Assembly (NCBI GenBank): GCA_973895155.1 | Contig: OZ316896.1 | Coordinates: forward strand, 3,968,001-4,032,000 | Source of the DNA: Marsupella aquatica | Lineage: Eukaryota > Marchantiophyta | Direction: 5' to 3' | DNA: 64,000 bases | In this document: positions 11,413 through 22,400 of the stretch, piece after piece | Position numbering within the stretch: the first letter of the stretch is position 1 | Layout: each line of letters opens with the position of its first letter | Program-made: the position numbers and the translations under genes | Notes under the pieces: generated by a model | The model's input: the letters and a program-made list of their open reading frames with translations, nothing else | The model's database searches: none | Told to the model about the DNA's origin: nothing

Positions 11413-12198
11413 ATGAAGACGGACGCCGATATTCTAGATGACCAACAGTCGGGAGATTCTGATGGGAGTCAGTGGATTGATTTTACACCGGTCATTTCTT
11501 TCGTCCCCCCGAACATCAACGACACTCCGGAAATGCTGTTCATTACGCAGGTTCTATCTACATCCAGGCGTTTTGTTCGCCGCACAAACCCACTCCAGAT
11601 TCTGGTTTATACTGATGGAGCCTGCTCCAACAATGGCAGAAGCGGAGCGATGGGAGGGTGTGCTTTCGTGTTCAAGGGTGGTCAATCTCCTGAGGAGATT
11701 AGAAGCGGGATCATCTCCTTTCGTCTCGAGGGCCGTGGCCCGACCGGAATTGCGTATCCGCATACCAGCAATCGTGCTGAGCTACGGGCTGTCATCGCTG
11801 CTCTCCAATTCAGGGCATGGGACGGTGAGGGATACAATGAGCTAGTAATCGCCACTGATTCGGAATACGTGGTAAAGGGCGCCACGCAATGGATTGAAGG
11901 GTGGATAAGGAAAGAGTGGCAAACAAAGATGAAGACAGGAGTTAAGAATATCGATTTGTGGGAATTGCTCTTTAAGGAAGTACAGAAGTTTAAGGAGCGC
12001 CAGGAGCACCTTCGTGTGATGTTTTGGCGGATTCCTCGAGCTTTGAACACTACAGCTGATCAGGCGGCTAGGGAAGCGGCAGCGACAGGAGAGCCGCAAG
12101 ACAACTTCTCCCCAATCTTGGAGATTAGTGCAGGCACCATGCAGGATGGCAGCTTGGCTTCCAATTTGGGCCAATGTTCGTGTCGTCGTTTCCCATAG
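11413..12198 (+). CDS. RNase H domain protein, copy A (fungal-like)
   Basis: A 261-residue protein with a type-1 RNase H fold, expected to cleave the RNA strand of RNA/DNA hybrids. All four acidic active-site positions are visible: D68 in YTDGAC, E123 in NRAEL, D149 in ATDSEYV and D216 in TADQAARE. A ~60-residue polar N-terminal extension precedes the domain. The frame is open further upstream but without ATG, so I chose the ATG at 11413, which gives an N-terminus like that of copy B. The insert after the first strand and the WRIPR segment before the last Asp match fungal RNase H-like proteins as I remember them. The last ~25 residues are odd: their DNA matches what is non-coding 3' flank in copies B and C (see findings). 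No intron is needed. There is no organelle signal that I can assert. Confidence 0.85.
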   Translation: MKTDADILDDQQSGDSDGSQWIDFTPVISFVPPNINDTPEMLFITQVLSTSRRFVRRTNPLQILVYTDGACSNNGRSGAMGGCAFVFKGGQSPEEIRSGIISFRLEGRGPTGIAYPHTSNRAELRAVIAALQFRAWDGEGYNELVIATDSEYVVKGATQWIEGWIRKEWQTKMKTGVKNIDLWELLFKEVQKFKERQEHLRVMFWRIPRALNTTADQAAREAAATGEPQDNFSPILEISAGTMQDGSLASNLGQCSCRRFP

Positions 12199-13522
12199 TT
12201 TTGATAGCTGTACATACAGGTTTTGTGGTACGTCTCGAAAACTGATAAGAGTTACGTAGCATAAGAGTTGAGATTCCCCACATTGGTTTTCATCTTCGAG
12301 CCGTGGAGGAATGTCAGACTATATGGTGAAAGAGATGTAATTAGGATATGAGTCACCCAAGCAACTCAATATGAAGTCTCTCGACTTCGTGATGGTGGCA
12401 AATCCCATTTTTGTACAACTTCGTCTTTACGCCATGATGCTGTGTATGTACCAGTTGACAATTTGATTGAGTTCTGCCTGTGAATACTTAACTACTCGTC
12501 TGCTCAGTCAAAAACCTTGAGAGCAAATAAGTCTTTCTTGACGAATGAGAAGCATTATGAGCTCGTCTATGTATTTCAAATGTTTGCAATTATCTCCTCG
12601 CCCTCCTCTACAGAGCCCTTGTGAAAATATTCGCTTGAAATCAAAATCTCAAAGTTCGTAGGTGGCCTTATTTTATTTTAACTTCCGGGAGTCATTCAAG
12701 CTCTGAGACATGGAACGAACATTTTGACATGATAGCAGCTTGCTGGACTTTTGTGAAATTGGCTGAAGGACGTCAATTGTATCCAGACCTGCAGGCTTCT
12801 TTGCAGCTCTTTCGCGCACTAGAATTAGTTCTTCGAGTGTTGCAATCTATAACCCCATCGTTCTTGTTTTCATCTAAGAATTCAAAAGAAAACGAGTAAA
12901 GATATTGGAAGCCCAGGGCATCTCTTCGCGTAGTAAAAACCAGGAGCGAACTCCAGAATTATAATTGCTTACATTGCATTACTAAACGAAAAAGGCTAAC
13001 TGAAAATCATTCCGACACTTCGTAATCGCTGCTGAATGGCATCCTGGCTGGTTAATATTCTGATTGACATCGATCCCATCAAATTGTGTAATTCATTACA
13101 TCCAAAGTCTCATTGAGCGGAAACTGATTACAAAATGCTCACCCCGAAATTTGTCATTGTAGCCCGACATCATCGAAGTTCACTTAGTCCCTCCCGACCA
13201 TAACCTTCAAGCCTCATCTTGCCTCTTGCAACTGTTTTCTAAGTCGAATTTCACCTTTTCCAACTTTGAAAATCTCACACAAGTATTTTTCCTCTTCTGT
13301 CAAGATCCAAAATAGCCCTGAACCTTGCTGCAACCTCACCTCAATTTTCCATACAAAAAAAAATCACACCAGGAATCACAATAGAAAGCTCCACGCAAAT
13401 ATAGAGTATGCTTCAAAACCCACGTTTGTTGCGTCTCAATGTGTTGATTCTGTCACATTGATTAGGCTCACGGGCAATCCCCATCGACAAGAGCTCACTC
13501 TGAGGGCTCGCAATGGTGCCCT
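12199..13522. other. intergenic, 3' flank shared with other RNase H copies
   Basis: The stretch about 12,190-12,480 resembles the 3' flank of copy B (31.09-31.35 kb) and copy C (40.74-40.95 kb): 'ctgatgagttacg'-like words, 'gatggtggca' and 'catgatgctgtatgta'. From 12.5 to 13.5 kb no gene is seen. Forward frames beyond 13.26 kb run antisense to the SET gene. Confidence 0.5.
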
Positions 13523-14533
13523 CTACTTGTCTCGTCTCCATAGCCAAGCTTCGAACTTCTCTCCTTGCAATTTCCTTGGGATGGCCTCGACAGACAGCGC
13601 CCATCTGTTAGACAACCCGAACAGACGATGCTGTGCTGGATTTGCAACGAAACACTGCAGTTGGGCGATTGATGCGCTATCATCCCCTTCACACAGCAAC
13701 TTCCCCTCATATGCCCTCTCTGCAAACACTCTCGCCCTTGCCTGGTCTCCGCAAGCAATCGCAATTTTAAACGCGTCATAGTACAGCCTATGTAATCGCG
13801 AATCTGTAATGTTTTCTGCCTCCAGCAGTTTGAGCAGCGTATAAGCATCGTCAAGACACTGGTGTGGACTGAAAAGAACATGGGATCCATGATCGTCAAT
13901 GACGTTGTCGAGCAGCTGGATCTGGCTCAAGCGCTCATCGCTAATTGCTCTTTCAACCAGTGGGAGAGAGCAGAGCTCACAAGTGCACTCGAAATTGAAA
14001 AAATTCTTCAAACGTCGACTCCGAGTTTCAAACGGTCCTCCAATAGTGTAATCAATTGTTATCTCCTCGCCCGCCCTTATGCGTCTGAGCGCATGGATAG
14101 TTTCTTGGCCTATGGTCGCGTTCCAAGTATGTATGGAATTCGCAAGACACGCATGATTGATCCTGGATATCTGAACAAACAATCCACCGTCTAACGAGCC
14201 AGCGCCTAGTGGAAGGGCGTTTGTCCTAAATGTGCCGAACAACGGGTGGAAAATGCCTGGAGAACTATTGTGAAGAGATAGGAAGGCCCTCTGGTCGTCT
14301 TTGGAAAGGACACTGAGCTTGCTAGCAATGTACTTTCCAACTACTTGCTCTGACGATGCATATCTTAGATGCAATTCAAAGAGAGGCTTTTCAGAGATGA
14401 TTCGTGCGCCTCTGGGGATGTCTTGCGCTGCAACAAGTCCTTGGCCTTTTCCGGGGAGATACTCCACAGTGTAGAGCTTTGAAATTGTGTGATCCGTTGT
14501 AGCTAAGTTCTGAGGTTTGCTGTGTCCGTCCAT
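13523..14533 (-). CDS. SET domain protein (fungal SMYD-like family)
   Basis: A 336-residue protein with a SET methyltransferase domain, expected to transfer methyl groups from S-adenosylmethionine to lysines of a protein substrate. In order: the GKGQGL motif near residue 30, which begins the SET fold; a helical insert; NHAC at ~126-129 (usual NHSCxPN, here with Ala for Pro); GEEITIDY ending in the catalytic-type Tyr at ~162; and a post-SET CxCxxC zinc cluster at ~183-188. A C-terminal helical region contains GDQARARVFAERA. This C-terminal layout and the short, MYND-less N-terminus recall the intronless SET proteins of ascomycetes. The frame opens at a non-ATG codon, so the ATG at 14533 was taken. 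It sits between RNase H and MYND in module A only and is missing from modules B and C. Confidence 0.85.
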   Translation of the reverse strand: MDGHSKPQNLATTDHTISKLYTVEYLPGKGQGLVAAQDIPRGARIISEKPLFELHLRYASSEQVVGKYIASKLSVLSKDDQRAFLSLHNSSPGIFHPLFGTFRTNALPLGAGSLDGGLFVQISRINHACLANSIHTWNATIGQETIHALRRIRAGEEITIDYTIGGPFETRSRRLKNFFNFECTCELCSLPLVERAISDERLSQIQLLDNVIDDHGSHVLFSPHQCLDDAYTLLKLLEAENITDSRLHRLYYDAFKIAIACGDQARARVFAERAYEGKLLCEGDDSASIAQLQCFVANPAQHRLFGLSNRWALSVEAIPRKLQGEKFEAWLWRRDK

Positions 14534-16339
14534 CACAGAGCAGATCAAATGCGATTATATACACTGAAGATCACTAGTCTAACTAGATTGTTACTCTGCA
14601 GGTAGCTTGCAATCCACTTCAATCTGATTTGATGATACAAGGCTAACCTGAGCTTACCACTCTACACATCTGCGAATCTTGAAGCTGACGTGCATATGTA
14701 AGAACTGAAGGTGCGTGCTACAGAAATATCCAGACGGGCCACTGAACTGGAGACGAAATGAGACCGTGGATTTTGTACTGGCAGCAGGCTAATCACCACC
14801 CTCGAGTACGAGCGCACAGCCACCGATAGTAGACTGAGTTGATTCAATCTTAAAGGCAGGCTCGGGCTATACAGACTAGAATCTGGCGTTGTTTTGAATG
14901 TCCGACCAAACAGGTAGAGTACCAGTATCAAAGGCATGACGCATAAATTGAGCAACTTCCTGGGACGATAGTCGTTGTTCTCCGCAGGCCTGAAAGGTAG
15001 AGCTCCCGTAACATGGATTGGCTTCTGCTAGGAGTCCCGACCATCATTACGTACTACAGCCGCTTGTCGTCGTCGCGAGAGACTGGATCGGTGAAGTCCC
15101 AATCATCGATGTGAGCTAGCAGACTGCGGAGGCGGTTTCCTGCTGATGACGACCAGGATCGTAATCTAGGGGTGGAGGCGCATTCCCGAAGATGATTCCA
15201 ATATGAATGACGACCAGGGTACGGGTGGATGATTGGATTGGTACCCAGAATATTGTGACGGCTGAGGCAGTTCCTGATGATCATGAGGTCTAATGATGAT
15301 GACCCGTAATTCCAGTAAATAACCTTAGCCCGTCATTGTTCAATCAATTCGTCTGTACTTGAGTGAGTAAGACTCAAAATGACCCGCAGCTCCATTTCTT
15401 CCAGAGCCCGTTTCGTTTCCATTTCTTTCCAGAGCCCGCAATATCTGATCGATAGCCTTTCTAGGCTTTCCATGCGTTTCCAAATGCATCACACCAGTGT
15501 CTCCACCAGCTCCAGATATTGGCCCACATTCTAGGAGGTTTCTAAAAATTACATACGATTCTGTAGACAAAGATCGCCGTCAACGTTTTCAGAGGAAAAC
15601 GTTAGTAAATTAATAGCACATGGATTACGAGACTCCTCGAAGCAATACTGTATTTCTTCCTGTATTTCTAGTTCAGCTGCCTGGTCTCTGGCATTGATAC
15701 CTAGCGAACGAAGGTCTCGGAAATGTGGATGACTCTTTGTCTTCAGAAGGGAATGCGGAAAGGGAATGCGGAAATGAGTAATATCACTACCAATTGGGTG
15801 GGTTCGTTCGAAACAGCCACACAAATGTTAATACCGGGCCTCACATCTTCCGACTAGCGGCGAGCGATGACCGGAATCATCCATCAAACAGTGAACAGTC
15901 CGTTCAAAGCTTGCCGCAATCTATCAAATCATGATTAGATTTTGAGATATCACACGAAGCATCTGGAGTACGGGGGTGGGATCGAAGAATTATGTACGGC
16001 ATTCATCATGAGAGAATGATGGCACTGTGCCCGAGGTGCTTTTTGAACTGATGCTTTTTGACGCTGGAAAACTATTTACTCCGTCCCATCAATCTCACAT
16101 CACTGTAGCTACACTCTCGGCTCAAAAGCTACAAGGGACATGGATGAACCGGACATAACAGTAATTGGTTGAAGGCTCAAAGTTTCAAATAGAGCGGGAT
16201 TGGAATTGGCTGATGCAAAATGTACGCAAACTCCCAACAGAGAGCACTTACCAGTTGAACAGCATTGCAAATCGTTCTCCCTACTTTGGATGCACCCGCT
16301 GCACCTTGGCTGCAAAATCGAGTTGGCCTGAGTAAAGAA
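14534..16339. other. intergenic between SET and MYND genes, no gene seen
   Basis: About 1.8 kb separate the divergent SET (-) and MYND (+) genes, so both promoters should lie here. Short words such as atgacgaccagg recur near 15145 and 15210. The open frames are short and unrecognised. It does not obviously match the RNase H-MYND spacers of modules B and C, except close to the MYND start. Confidence 0.45.
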
Positions 16340-17518
16340 ATGTCTACTTCCGAGAAGCCTGCCGTTCTGTGCACCATTTGCGACTCTCCTGGAGTTTCCC
16401 TTTGCGCCCAGTGTCGCAGTGTCCGCTACTGTTCGAAAAAATGCCAGCGGATCGATTGGCCTACGCACAAGCTCCTATGTCGCTCCTTCAGCGACTTCCG
16501 CGTGCGACCAGGACCTACGTTCAGGAGAGGAATCCTCTTCCCTGTTCGCGAGGAAACCCCCAAATTCATCTGGTTAGAAATCATGAGTGATCATGACGAC
16601 AGTGACGATGAGTACTGTCCGACACCAAACCTGCGTGGACTACTGGGACCTGGAGAACCCATAGGTAGTTGGCTGTATTGCCAAGAAAATACTTATCGGA
16701 ATCGGAAGCTGGAGAACACTCTTGTGGTCGCACACAGAGATAACTTTTTGAACGACGGATCGCTTCCCAATCAGAGCACCAGCAAAGCCACGAGAGGAGA
16801 GCATGCACACAAGTGGGCAGGACCTATGGTCGCATTTCGAATCGACGGCCTGGACTTCTTGCACTCATATGCTTACGGTGACATGACTCTCGACGACTTT
16901 CGTCATACTGTTGATTTCTTCGTGAGCTACTGCAATGACTACTACGCGAACGACAGCTTGACCGGAGTGGCAAAGGTGAAAGGGGTGCGAATAAGCTGCA
17001 ATGCCGACAAAGCAATGTTCGGAGCGGACAAGTACATCCCTGTCGATGTGGAAGATTGTCATGAAGTGTTTAGGATGGAGGAGCCCATTGGAATTTCAAA
17101 ACTGATCGAGCTTCCAATCTTCGTGCGAAAATGTCCTCCACACCAAGTCTGGAAGAACGGCTCTACGGCCAACTACACCAATACATCAGCAAGTTGGCTT
17201 CACCTTGACCTCGACCCTAAGAGCGCCCATTTCGGTTGGATCCCATTTCGATGGAACGAAAGAGTTGGCAGTGTCCTAGCAGCGCGAGTGGATCGAAAGG
17301 CGCTATATCCCCACCACATGGAAGCACTATGCGACTTCTGCCAGTTTACTTTGCAGCCGTTGATTGAAGACTCATTCGGTGCAGGGCTAGTGGAGAGGAC
17401 AAGAGATGATGTCATGCAAGAGATGACGAAGGCTAAATTCAAGGAGTTTTTCCGGGACTACAAAGCTAAACAGAGGGATCCTGCTTGGATGGCTACACCA
17501 TGTCCGTATGACATTTAA
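16340..17518 (+). CDS. MYND zinc-finger protein, copy A (fungal-like)
   Basis: A 392-residue protein opening with a complete MYND finger. Zinc ligands are C11, C14, C22, C25, C31, C35, H43 and C47, including the RYCSKKCQ and WPTHKLLC signatures. MYND fingers mostly bind partner proteins. The rest (about residues 55-392) has no catalytic motif I recognise. It contains conserved-looking segments (HRDNFLNDGSLPN, DDFRHTVDFF, ADKYIPVD, WLHLDLDP, HHMEALCDFC) of the kind seen in long MYND proteins of ascomycetes. The frame extends upstream without ATG, and the ATG at 16340 sits 10 residues before the first Cys, as expected. It is convergent with the coiled-coil gene 0.65 kb downstream. It is the only intact MYND copy of three. 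Confidence 0.85.
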   Translation: MSTSEKPAVLCTICDSPGVSLCAQCRSVRYCSKKCQRIDWPTHKLLCRSFSDFRVRPGPTFRRGILFPVREETPKFIWLEIMSDHDDSDDEYCPTPNLRGLLGPGEPIGSWLYCQENTYRNRKLENTLVVAHRDNFLNDGSLPNQSTSKATRGEHAHKWAGPMVAFRIDGLDFLHSYAYGDMTLDDFRHTVDFFVSYCNDYYANDSLTGVAKVKGVRISCNADKAMFGADKYIPVDVEDCHEVFRMEEPIGISKLIELPIFVRKCPPHQVWKNGSTANYTNTSASWLHLDLDPKSAHFGWIPFRWNERVGSVLAARVDRKALYPHHMEALCDFCQFTLQPLIEDSFGAGLVERTRDDVMQEMTKAKFKEFFRDYKAKQRDPAWMATPCPYDI

Positions 17519-18171
17519 GCACTTGAATAGTAAATCCAGGGAGACAGGAGATAGGAGACGGAGCTGCAAAGGAAATTTTTGTCGGTCTAATTATTAATGA
17601 TTAGCACTCGTTGTACAACCCAAGCTAACGTCGTCGCGAATGTCACAAGTAAGCTCGATCAGCTGCTCATGTGTGCAAGTTACGTGTGTACTAGGCTGTG
17701 AGATTGTTCCCTCCAATTGCATAACAAAGCGGACCGAACTGTATACCACACGAGTACTTTATATCATGTGATTGGAGTCAGTTTGCAGTGTAGCGGAAGC
17801 TACTTATTTAAATAACGTAACAATACAAGTGTATGAATGCTATGGATTTCACACAGATTCAAACGATAGTTATATTCATTGATTATAACACGTGAATGCT
17901 GCAGTGAATCCATACTGAAGAACGTAGCATATGTACTACTGTATTGTCTAACAAAAAAGCCACTTGTGACTTAACTCCAAGCAATCGTATCCAGGTGGTC
18001 TAGATCATAAAACGGGTAGAAGGAAGAATCAGAAATGTCCTGGAAGAAACAGGAGGAAGTAATGCATAGTTTCTTTAGAAAGAGTCCTGAGTCCAGCACA
18101 CTTGCTTTCGCTCGATCCCACTCTGGAAGCAATGTGTGCCGGTGCCTGAACACATGCTGGTGATGCCTGCG
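17519..18171. other. shared 3' region of convergent genes
   Basis: The spacer between the MYND gene (+) and the coiled-coil gene (-) must hold both transcript ends. It is conserved in modules B (33.25-33.85 kb) and C (42.84-44.28 kb, partly), through words such as gattagcactcgtt, gtacaac and cacagattcaaacgat. No separate gene is seen. Confidence 0.55.
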
Positions 18172-18615
18172 TCAGGCGACGACTGTTTGATGCTCTTGTT
18201 CTTCTGACGATCCAATTTGCGCTAAGGGATCGGTCTTTTTAAATTGGTGAGTTCCAGCCGGACCTGCCAGATCCTCTGCTTGTAGAGTTGAGATTTGCTC
18301 TGCACACTTTGTTTCCGCTGTCGAAGCCAATTTCTGTTTTTTCAAACTTCTCGTTTCCTGCTCAAGCTGATGGTTTCTCTTCCGGAGATCGGATCCGCTC
18401 TGAGCAGTTTGTATCTTCAAAGTCGTTAGTTCCTGCTTAAGATTAGCAATACTTGTCTCATGCTCCATCCTCCTTTCTGCGCTTTGTCTCTCCAGAGAGT
18501 CGACTCTTTCCTGCAGACAATCCTTCTTGTCCATAACAGCTAAGAATCTTTCGATCGAAACCACACCCGCTGTCTGAAATCCGACATGAAACTCCTCCCG
18601 CTCTGTGTAATTCAT
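18172..18615 (-). CDS. coiled-coil protein, copy A
   Basis: A 147-residue protein from the ATG at 18615 (the longer frame begins with TTG). The N-terminus has a conserved block shared with the other copies: VG, then G.VS, then ERFLAVMD. Residues ~30-105 are a heptad-rich coiled coil (QERVDSLERQ, LKQELTTLK, RKRNHQLEQE). The tail ends with SSEEQE, also shared. I know no named family. It may dimerise or act as an adaptor, which is inference. It is convergent with the MYND gene, and the pair keeps this arrangement in all three modules, which suggests they arrived together. The copy in module B is broken and that in C is open. Confidence 0.65.
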   Translation of the reverse strand: MNYTEREEFHVGFQTAGVVSIERFLAVMDKKDCLQERVDSLERQSAERRMEHETSIANLKQELTTLKIQTAQSGSDLRKRNHQLEQETRSLKKQKLASTAETKCAEQISTLQAEDLAGPAGTHQFKKTDPLAQIGSSEEQEHQTVVA

Positions 18616-19140
18616 ATCGATTCCCTTCCTGCTCAACGAAGTTTTCAAATCAAAGACGATCGAGCTTTACAAGTCAGCCCGAACAAAAAGACCTACAGCC
18701 AAACATATCACTAGCACTCCGCACAAGAAAACCATTTTGTCCCTGGAGATCATAGATACTACAGCAAACAGTAGGAGATGGACCGGCAAAACTGGCGGTT
18801 AATTGCTTACATGCTGTTGCACACCACAGGATTGGAAATTACTCGGAAATCCGCATGAAAAGTTACAGGATCATCTCCCCATGCAAGCAACCAGAGTTTT
18901 CTCGACACTCTGGCAACCTTGCGGTTCCCAATCAAGGAGTCATTATACAGGGGCGAACGTAGTTGAAGACGGTTTTACAACCGGAAGAGTTTCACGCTGG
19001 TAGACGAAAGCGACGATGCTACATGACCAAAGGGGACTCCCGCTGGGAAGTTTTGACGACATGTTCAGACCGATCAGGCGAAGGAAAGGGAGCAAGCTAC
19101 AGACGGCATTCACCTTCGAGTCAGTGTAGCTTCCGTTTTT
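18616..19140. other. 5' flank of coiled-coil gene A
   Basis: About 0.5 kb upstream of the minus-strand coiled-coil start, matching 34.28-34.75 kb in module B ('ccaaacatatcactag', 'aaccggaagagtt'). It should hold that gene's promoter. Frames here are short and overlap on both strands, and no gene is called. Confidence 0.5.
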
Positions 19141-19750
19141 TTCACTATTCGAATTCGAGGCAAATAACAAAACGTTTCGTTCAATTAAAACGCTTATTCG
19201 AATCAACAAACTGTCGATCCGGGTTCTGAACTTTACCTGTTCTTGGAGTGGTGGGGATGAATCAATGCTGGAAGAATCGGTCGATGAACGACGAGCTCTA
19301 GTATTTCCATCTCTGTTCCAATTCGAATTCGAGGCAAATAACCGAACGTTTCGTTCAATTAAAACGCCTATTGGAATGGACAAACTGTCGATCCGGGGTC
19401 TCAACTTTACCTGTGCTTCAAGTGGTGGAAATGAATCAATGCTGAAAGAATCAGTCGACGAACGACGAGCTCTGGTGCTTCAATCTACTGTTCCTATTCG
19501 AATTCGAGGCAAATAACAAAGCGTTTCGTTCAATAAAAACGCCTATTCGAATGGACAAACTGTCGATCCGGGTCTGAACTTTTACCTGTTCTTCAAGTAG
19601 TGGGGATGTATCAATGCTGAAAGAATTGGTCGATGGATGAACGACGAGCTCTGGTGATTTAATACTCTCTTCTTTTGCAGAACTGCGCTACTTGCTCGAG
19701 GTTTCGGTACCGAAGAACGTCCGATTTTGTTGGGGCGGATCACGGTTGAA
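19141..19750. repeat. ~175-bp tandem repeat, about three copies (module A)
   Basis: The word gaattcgaggcaaata begins at 19151, 19325 and 19500 (periods 174 and 175). Each is followed by 'cgtttcgttcaat(t/a)aaaacgc', 'aaactgtcgatccggg' and 'acgacgagctctggt'-like words. The array ends with 'gaagaacgtccg.attttgttggggcggatcac'. Module B carries two similar units and the same terminal block at 34.75-35.23 kb. The units leave frames open on both strands, so the ORFs across them are not called. Confidence 0.8.
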
Positions 19751-21129
19751 GGTAGAAAAGCGAGAGATTGAGAAGCCCAACAATCCCATCTAACGTTTTT
19801 CTTTTCAAATCCCAATTAACGTCAATTAATAAACTAGCCGTAAGTTTGGCGTGCCCTGTAATAAACACGTCAAAATGTGTTAGTATACCGCGTGCAGTCA
19901 CTGATCGAAAGAAAATAAGGAGTGTTATCATGGTATGCAGTGTCATATTTTGATGTGTAAATTACCTGGACTCTTAAGTTACTATCTTAGTTGCCTCGTC
20001 TTACCCGCAAAGTTCAGGCGTATCATAAACTTGTACAGAGTCTAAGGATTTCTGGAGGCCTCTACTATATCCATTATTCATGTCCATAAAATCCAGCTTG
20101 AACCAGTGTAGATTTTTGGAGGCCTCTACTATATCAGTTAGGGGTAGTTGGATGATTTTTACTGCTCTTCCCTTATCAGGGCTTGCCATGTAGGTAACTT
20201 TATATCTCATTATTTTAAACCATGTTTTGCGGTGTATTTGTAGGGTTGAAGTTGAGCACAGTGCATAGCCGCGGGTGTCAGAAGTACCGGCTGTATACAC
20301 GATTGCACCAGATCTATGAATCCCAACGGTTTATCTAGGGTACGACCACTTAACGTATATTTAGGGTCCTCCATATGCTCCATTAGGGAGCATATCAGGA
20401 CCATAAACATATACATAATTTCATGTACATAAATCCCTATCGTTAACGTTTTTCCTGACTGTATTTGCGTATCATAAGGACTGTCTGGGCTGGAGTTCCA
20501 GACTGAACCCCGCTCCCAGATAGCTCAAAAAGCTTCCAGGCTGCCGCCCCTACTGCCATTGCTTCTCTTTTCTTTGTTTTCTGGTCACAGGATTACAGCC
20601 TATCAACCCTGTGCCCAGACTTTCCTTGATAATCTCACAACACAATTGTGATGATATATGGTGTAATATGTCTTTCCATACCAAGACAAACCTCCTTATG
20701 TTTACATCAATGACTGAGTGTTATTTCTAAATAAGTATTATGTGGTTGTCAGTTTTTGATGTGTAATTATCTTGGCAATTAGAGCTTTGAGTAATTTTGT
20801 CCCTGCAAAAGCAATGCTGAGACCACGGGGAAGCAGATCGCGGTCAGCGCACGCTTGTGTTCTAGCAGGGATGCAACAGGAGCCTAGCATCCATTTTCCA
20901 ACTGTTACCATCCATTTGCAGTTGGTTTCTTGCATGATTGAATTTAAAGTGGTCAGTTTCAAGCTCACAGCCCATGAAGATGACCACAGACATCCAAGTC
21001 CAATTGGGCTTGACTTCTCTATGTTTCACCTTCAAATTAAACATTACATGCTTTTAGATTATAAACTAAGTAATCACTACAGCCACTAAATGTTCATCTT
21101 CCGTTGGTGCGTGTAACAAGCCAGGAAAG

Positions 21130-22400
21130 TAAACAAAGTCTGTCTAAAACCATTACATAAAGTAGGTAGTAAGATTCCTTAATTCCTTTTCTCCCTTTCT
21201 GTTTTGATTCTTTTTCCTGCCATCTTAGATATACAATAATCAGGGGCATAATCTTATTCAAATTCGAGAGTGTGTAATTGTTGTTGAGTGAATCATTCTT
21301 GATTGTGCTACTTTGTTTGAGGATTTGCTGTTGGTTATGGTCAACAATATCAAGCTTAGAAACATCAAGTCACTCCACATTTGGATTCACATTAGCAGCA
21401 ATCTAAGGTCAGTGGCTCACTTAAAACCATTTGAGACCAGAGGTCTTTCAACGTTGAATTTTGTACTAGGGAGTTACTTTCTCTTGTTCCCCATATTGTT
21501 TGCTGATCTTTTCCACTCTAGCTTTGAATATACTAGTCTGATTGCTCGTTTGTCCACACAATATAGTTGGTGACTCACTCTCCCCTCTTCCTTTTCCTCA
21601 ACCCAGAGTCATGCATGTAGGGCTTTGCTCTACTAATAGGTATGAAGTATAGCTTTGTGCTAATTGTTTTTTTGTAAGGGGAAATCTTTCAAACCTTACA
21701 GAAAGGAAATAGTCAGTCACAACAGTTGAACTCAAGTCCTATCCGTCTCCACTCAAGTGAGCTAGCACACAGCCATGGGGCTCTGGGCAGCTTTGCGCTG
21801 AGTTTTGTACATAGAATAGATAGATTACACTGAAGGTAATTCACACAGTCATACTCCTAGAAAGAAAAAGAAAAGTAACAAGAAGAGAAGCTCACTCGCA
21901 TTTTGTAATGTTGGGCCCTGGATGCTGGGCACCAAATTGGCTGGAGTTCACATTGGTAATTCTTACCAAGTTGACAGGTTTACATGATTGGGTTTGACTT
22001 GCTCTACTGGTACTTGGATTGGACGGAGAGTTTAGGGATGCATTTTAAGTAGGGTGGGAGGAAGTCTATTTTCTGGTGGTTCCAATGTGTTCTTGTTGGA
22101 TAGGAGTAGGCCTTGGGTGCTAACTATTTATGGGTTTTTGGTTTTGTTGTCCATTTCTCCCTTAATATGATAGTCGTTAGCTGGTTTAGTGCTGGTTTAA
22201 TGCTTTGTTGTATTCAAGTTTTCCCACTTAGTATATATTATTTGGGGTTACTTTTTCTCCTCCCACTCTTTCAGCTTGCAGGCTCAGCATCCTTTGAGTA
22301 AGTAAGGGCTTTGTCCCTCTTTTTTGAGAAAAAAATGTTGGGCACCAAAGGGCTGCCTGCCAGTGGATTTTAAAGCGGGACCAAGTAGGATTGGACAAAC
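21130..22400. repeat. segmental duplicate, partner at 36.2-37.3 kb
   Basis: Collinear shared words include ttttgattc(t/c)ttttt(c/t)ctg, tgtgattgttgttgagtg, 'gattgtgctactttgt', 'aacatcaagtcac', 'accatttgagaccaraggtct' and 'gaatatactag(t/c)ctga(t/c)tgct'. They run in the same order in both places with many substitutions and indels. This is the left flank of the B/C duplication unit. Confidence 0.75.

Larger units (their letters stand above)
10675..19760. repeat. Module A of the triplicated cassette
   Basis: This block holds RNase H (+), SET (-), MYND (+), coiled-coil (-) and the 175-bp repeat. Modules B (28.0-35.23 kb) and C (37.6-45 kb) repeat the order and orientation without SET. By amino-acid differences in RNase H (for example copy A ends FWRIPRALNTTADQ, whereas B and C share RGLNT), A is the outgroup of the three. 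Confidence 0.8.

Noticed and set aside
13266-14194. Forward-strand frames of 171 and 110 codons
   Set aside because: They are antisense to the SET gene, which has clear motifs; they have none.
14551-14569. TATA-like word before the SET gene
   Set aside because: It lies only ~20-30 bp before the ATG, leaving no room for a normal leader, and such words are common in this AT-rich DNA.
11350-17518. Fungal contamination of the assembly
   Set aside because: The genes are embedded in duplicated modules interleaved with a plant LINE and a plant DUF3444 gene, and relics in several decay states would be odd in a contaminant. Read-level proof is still lacking.
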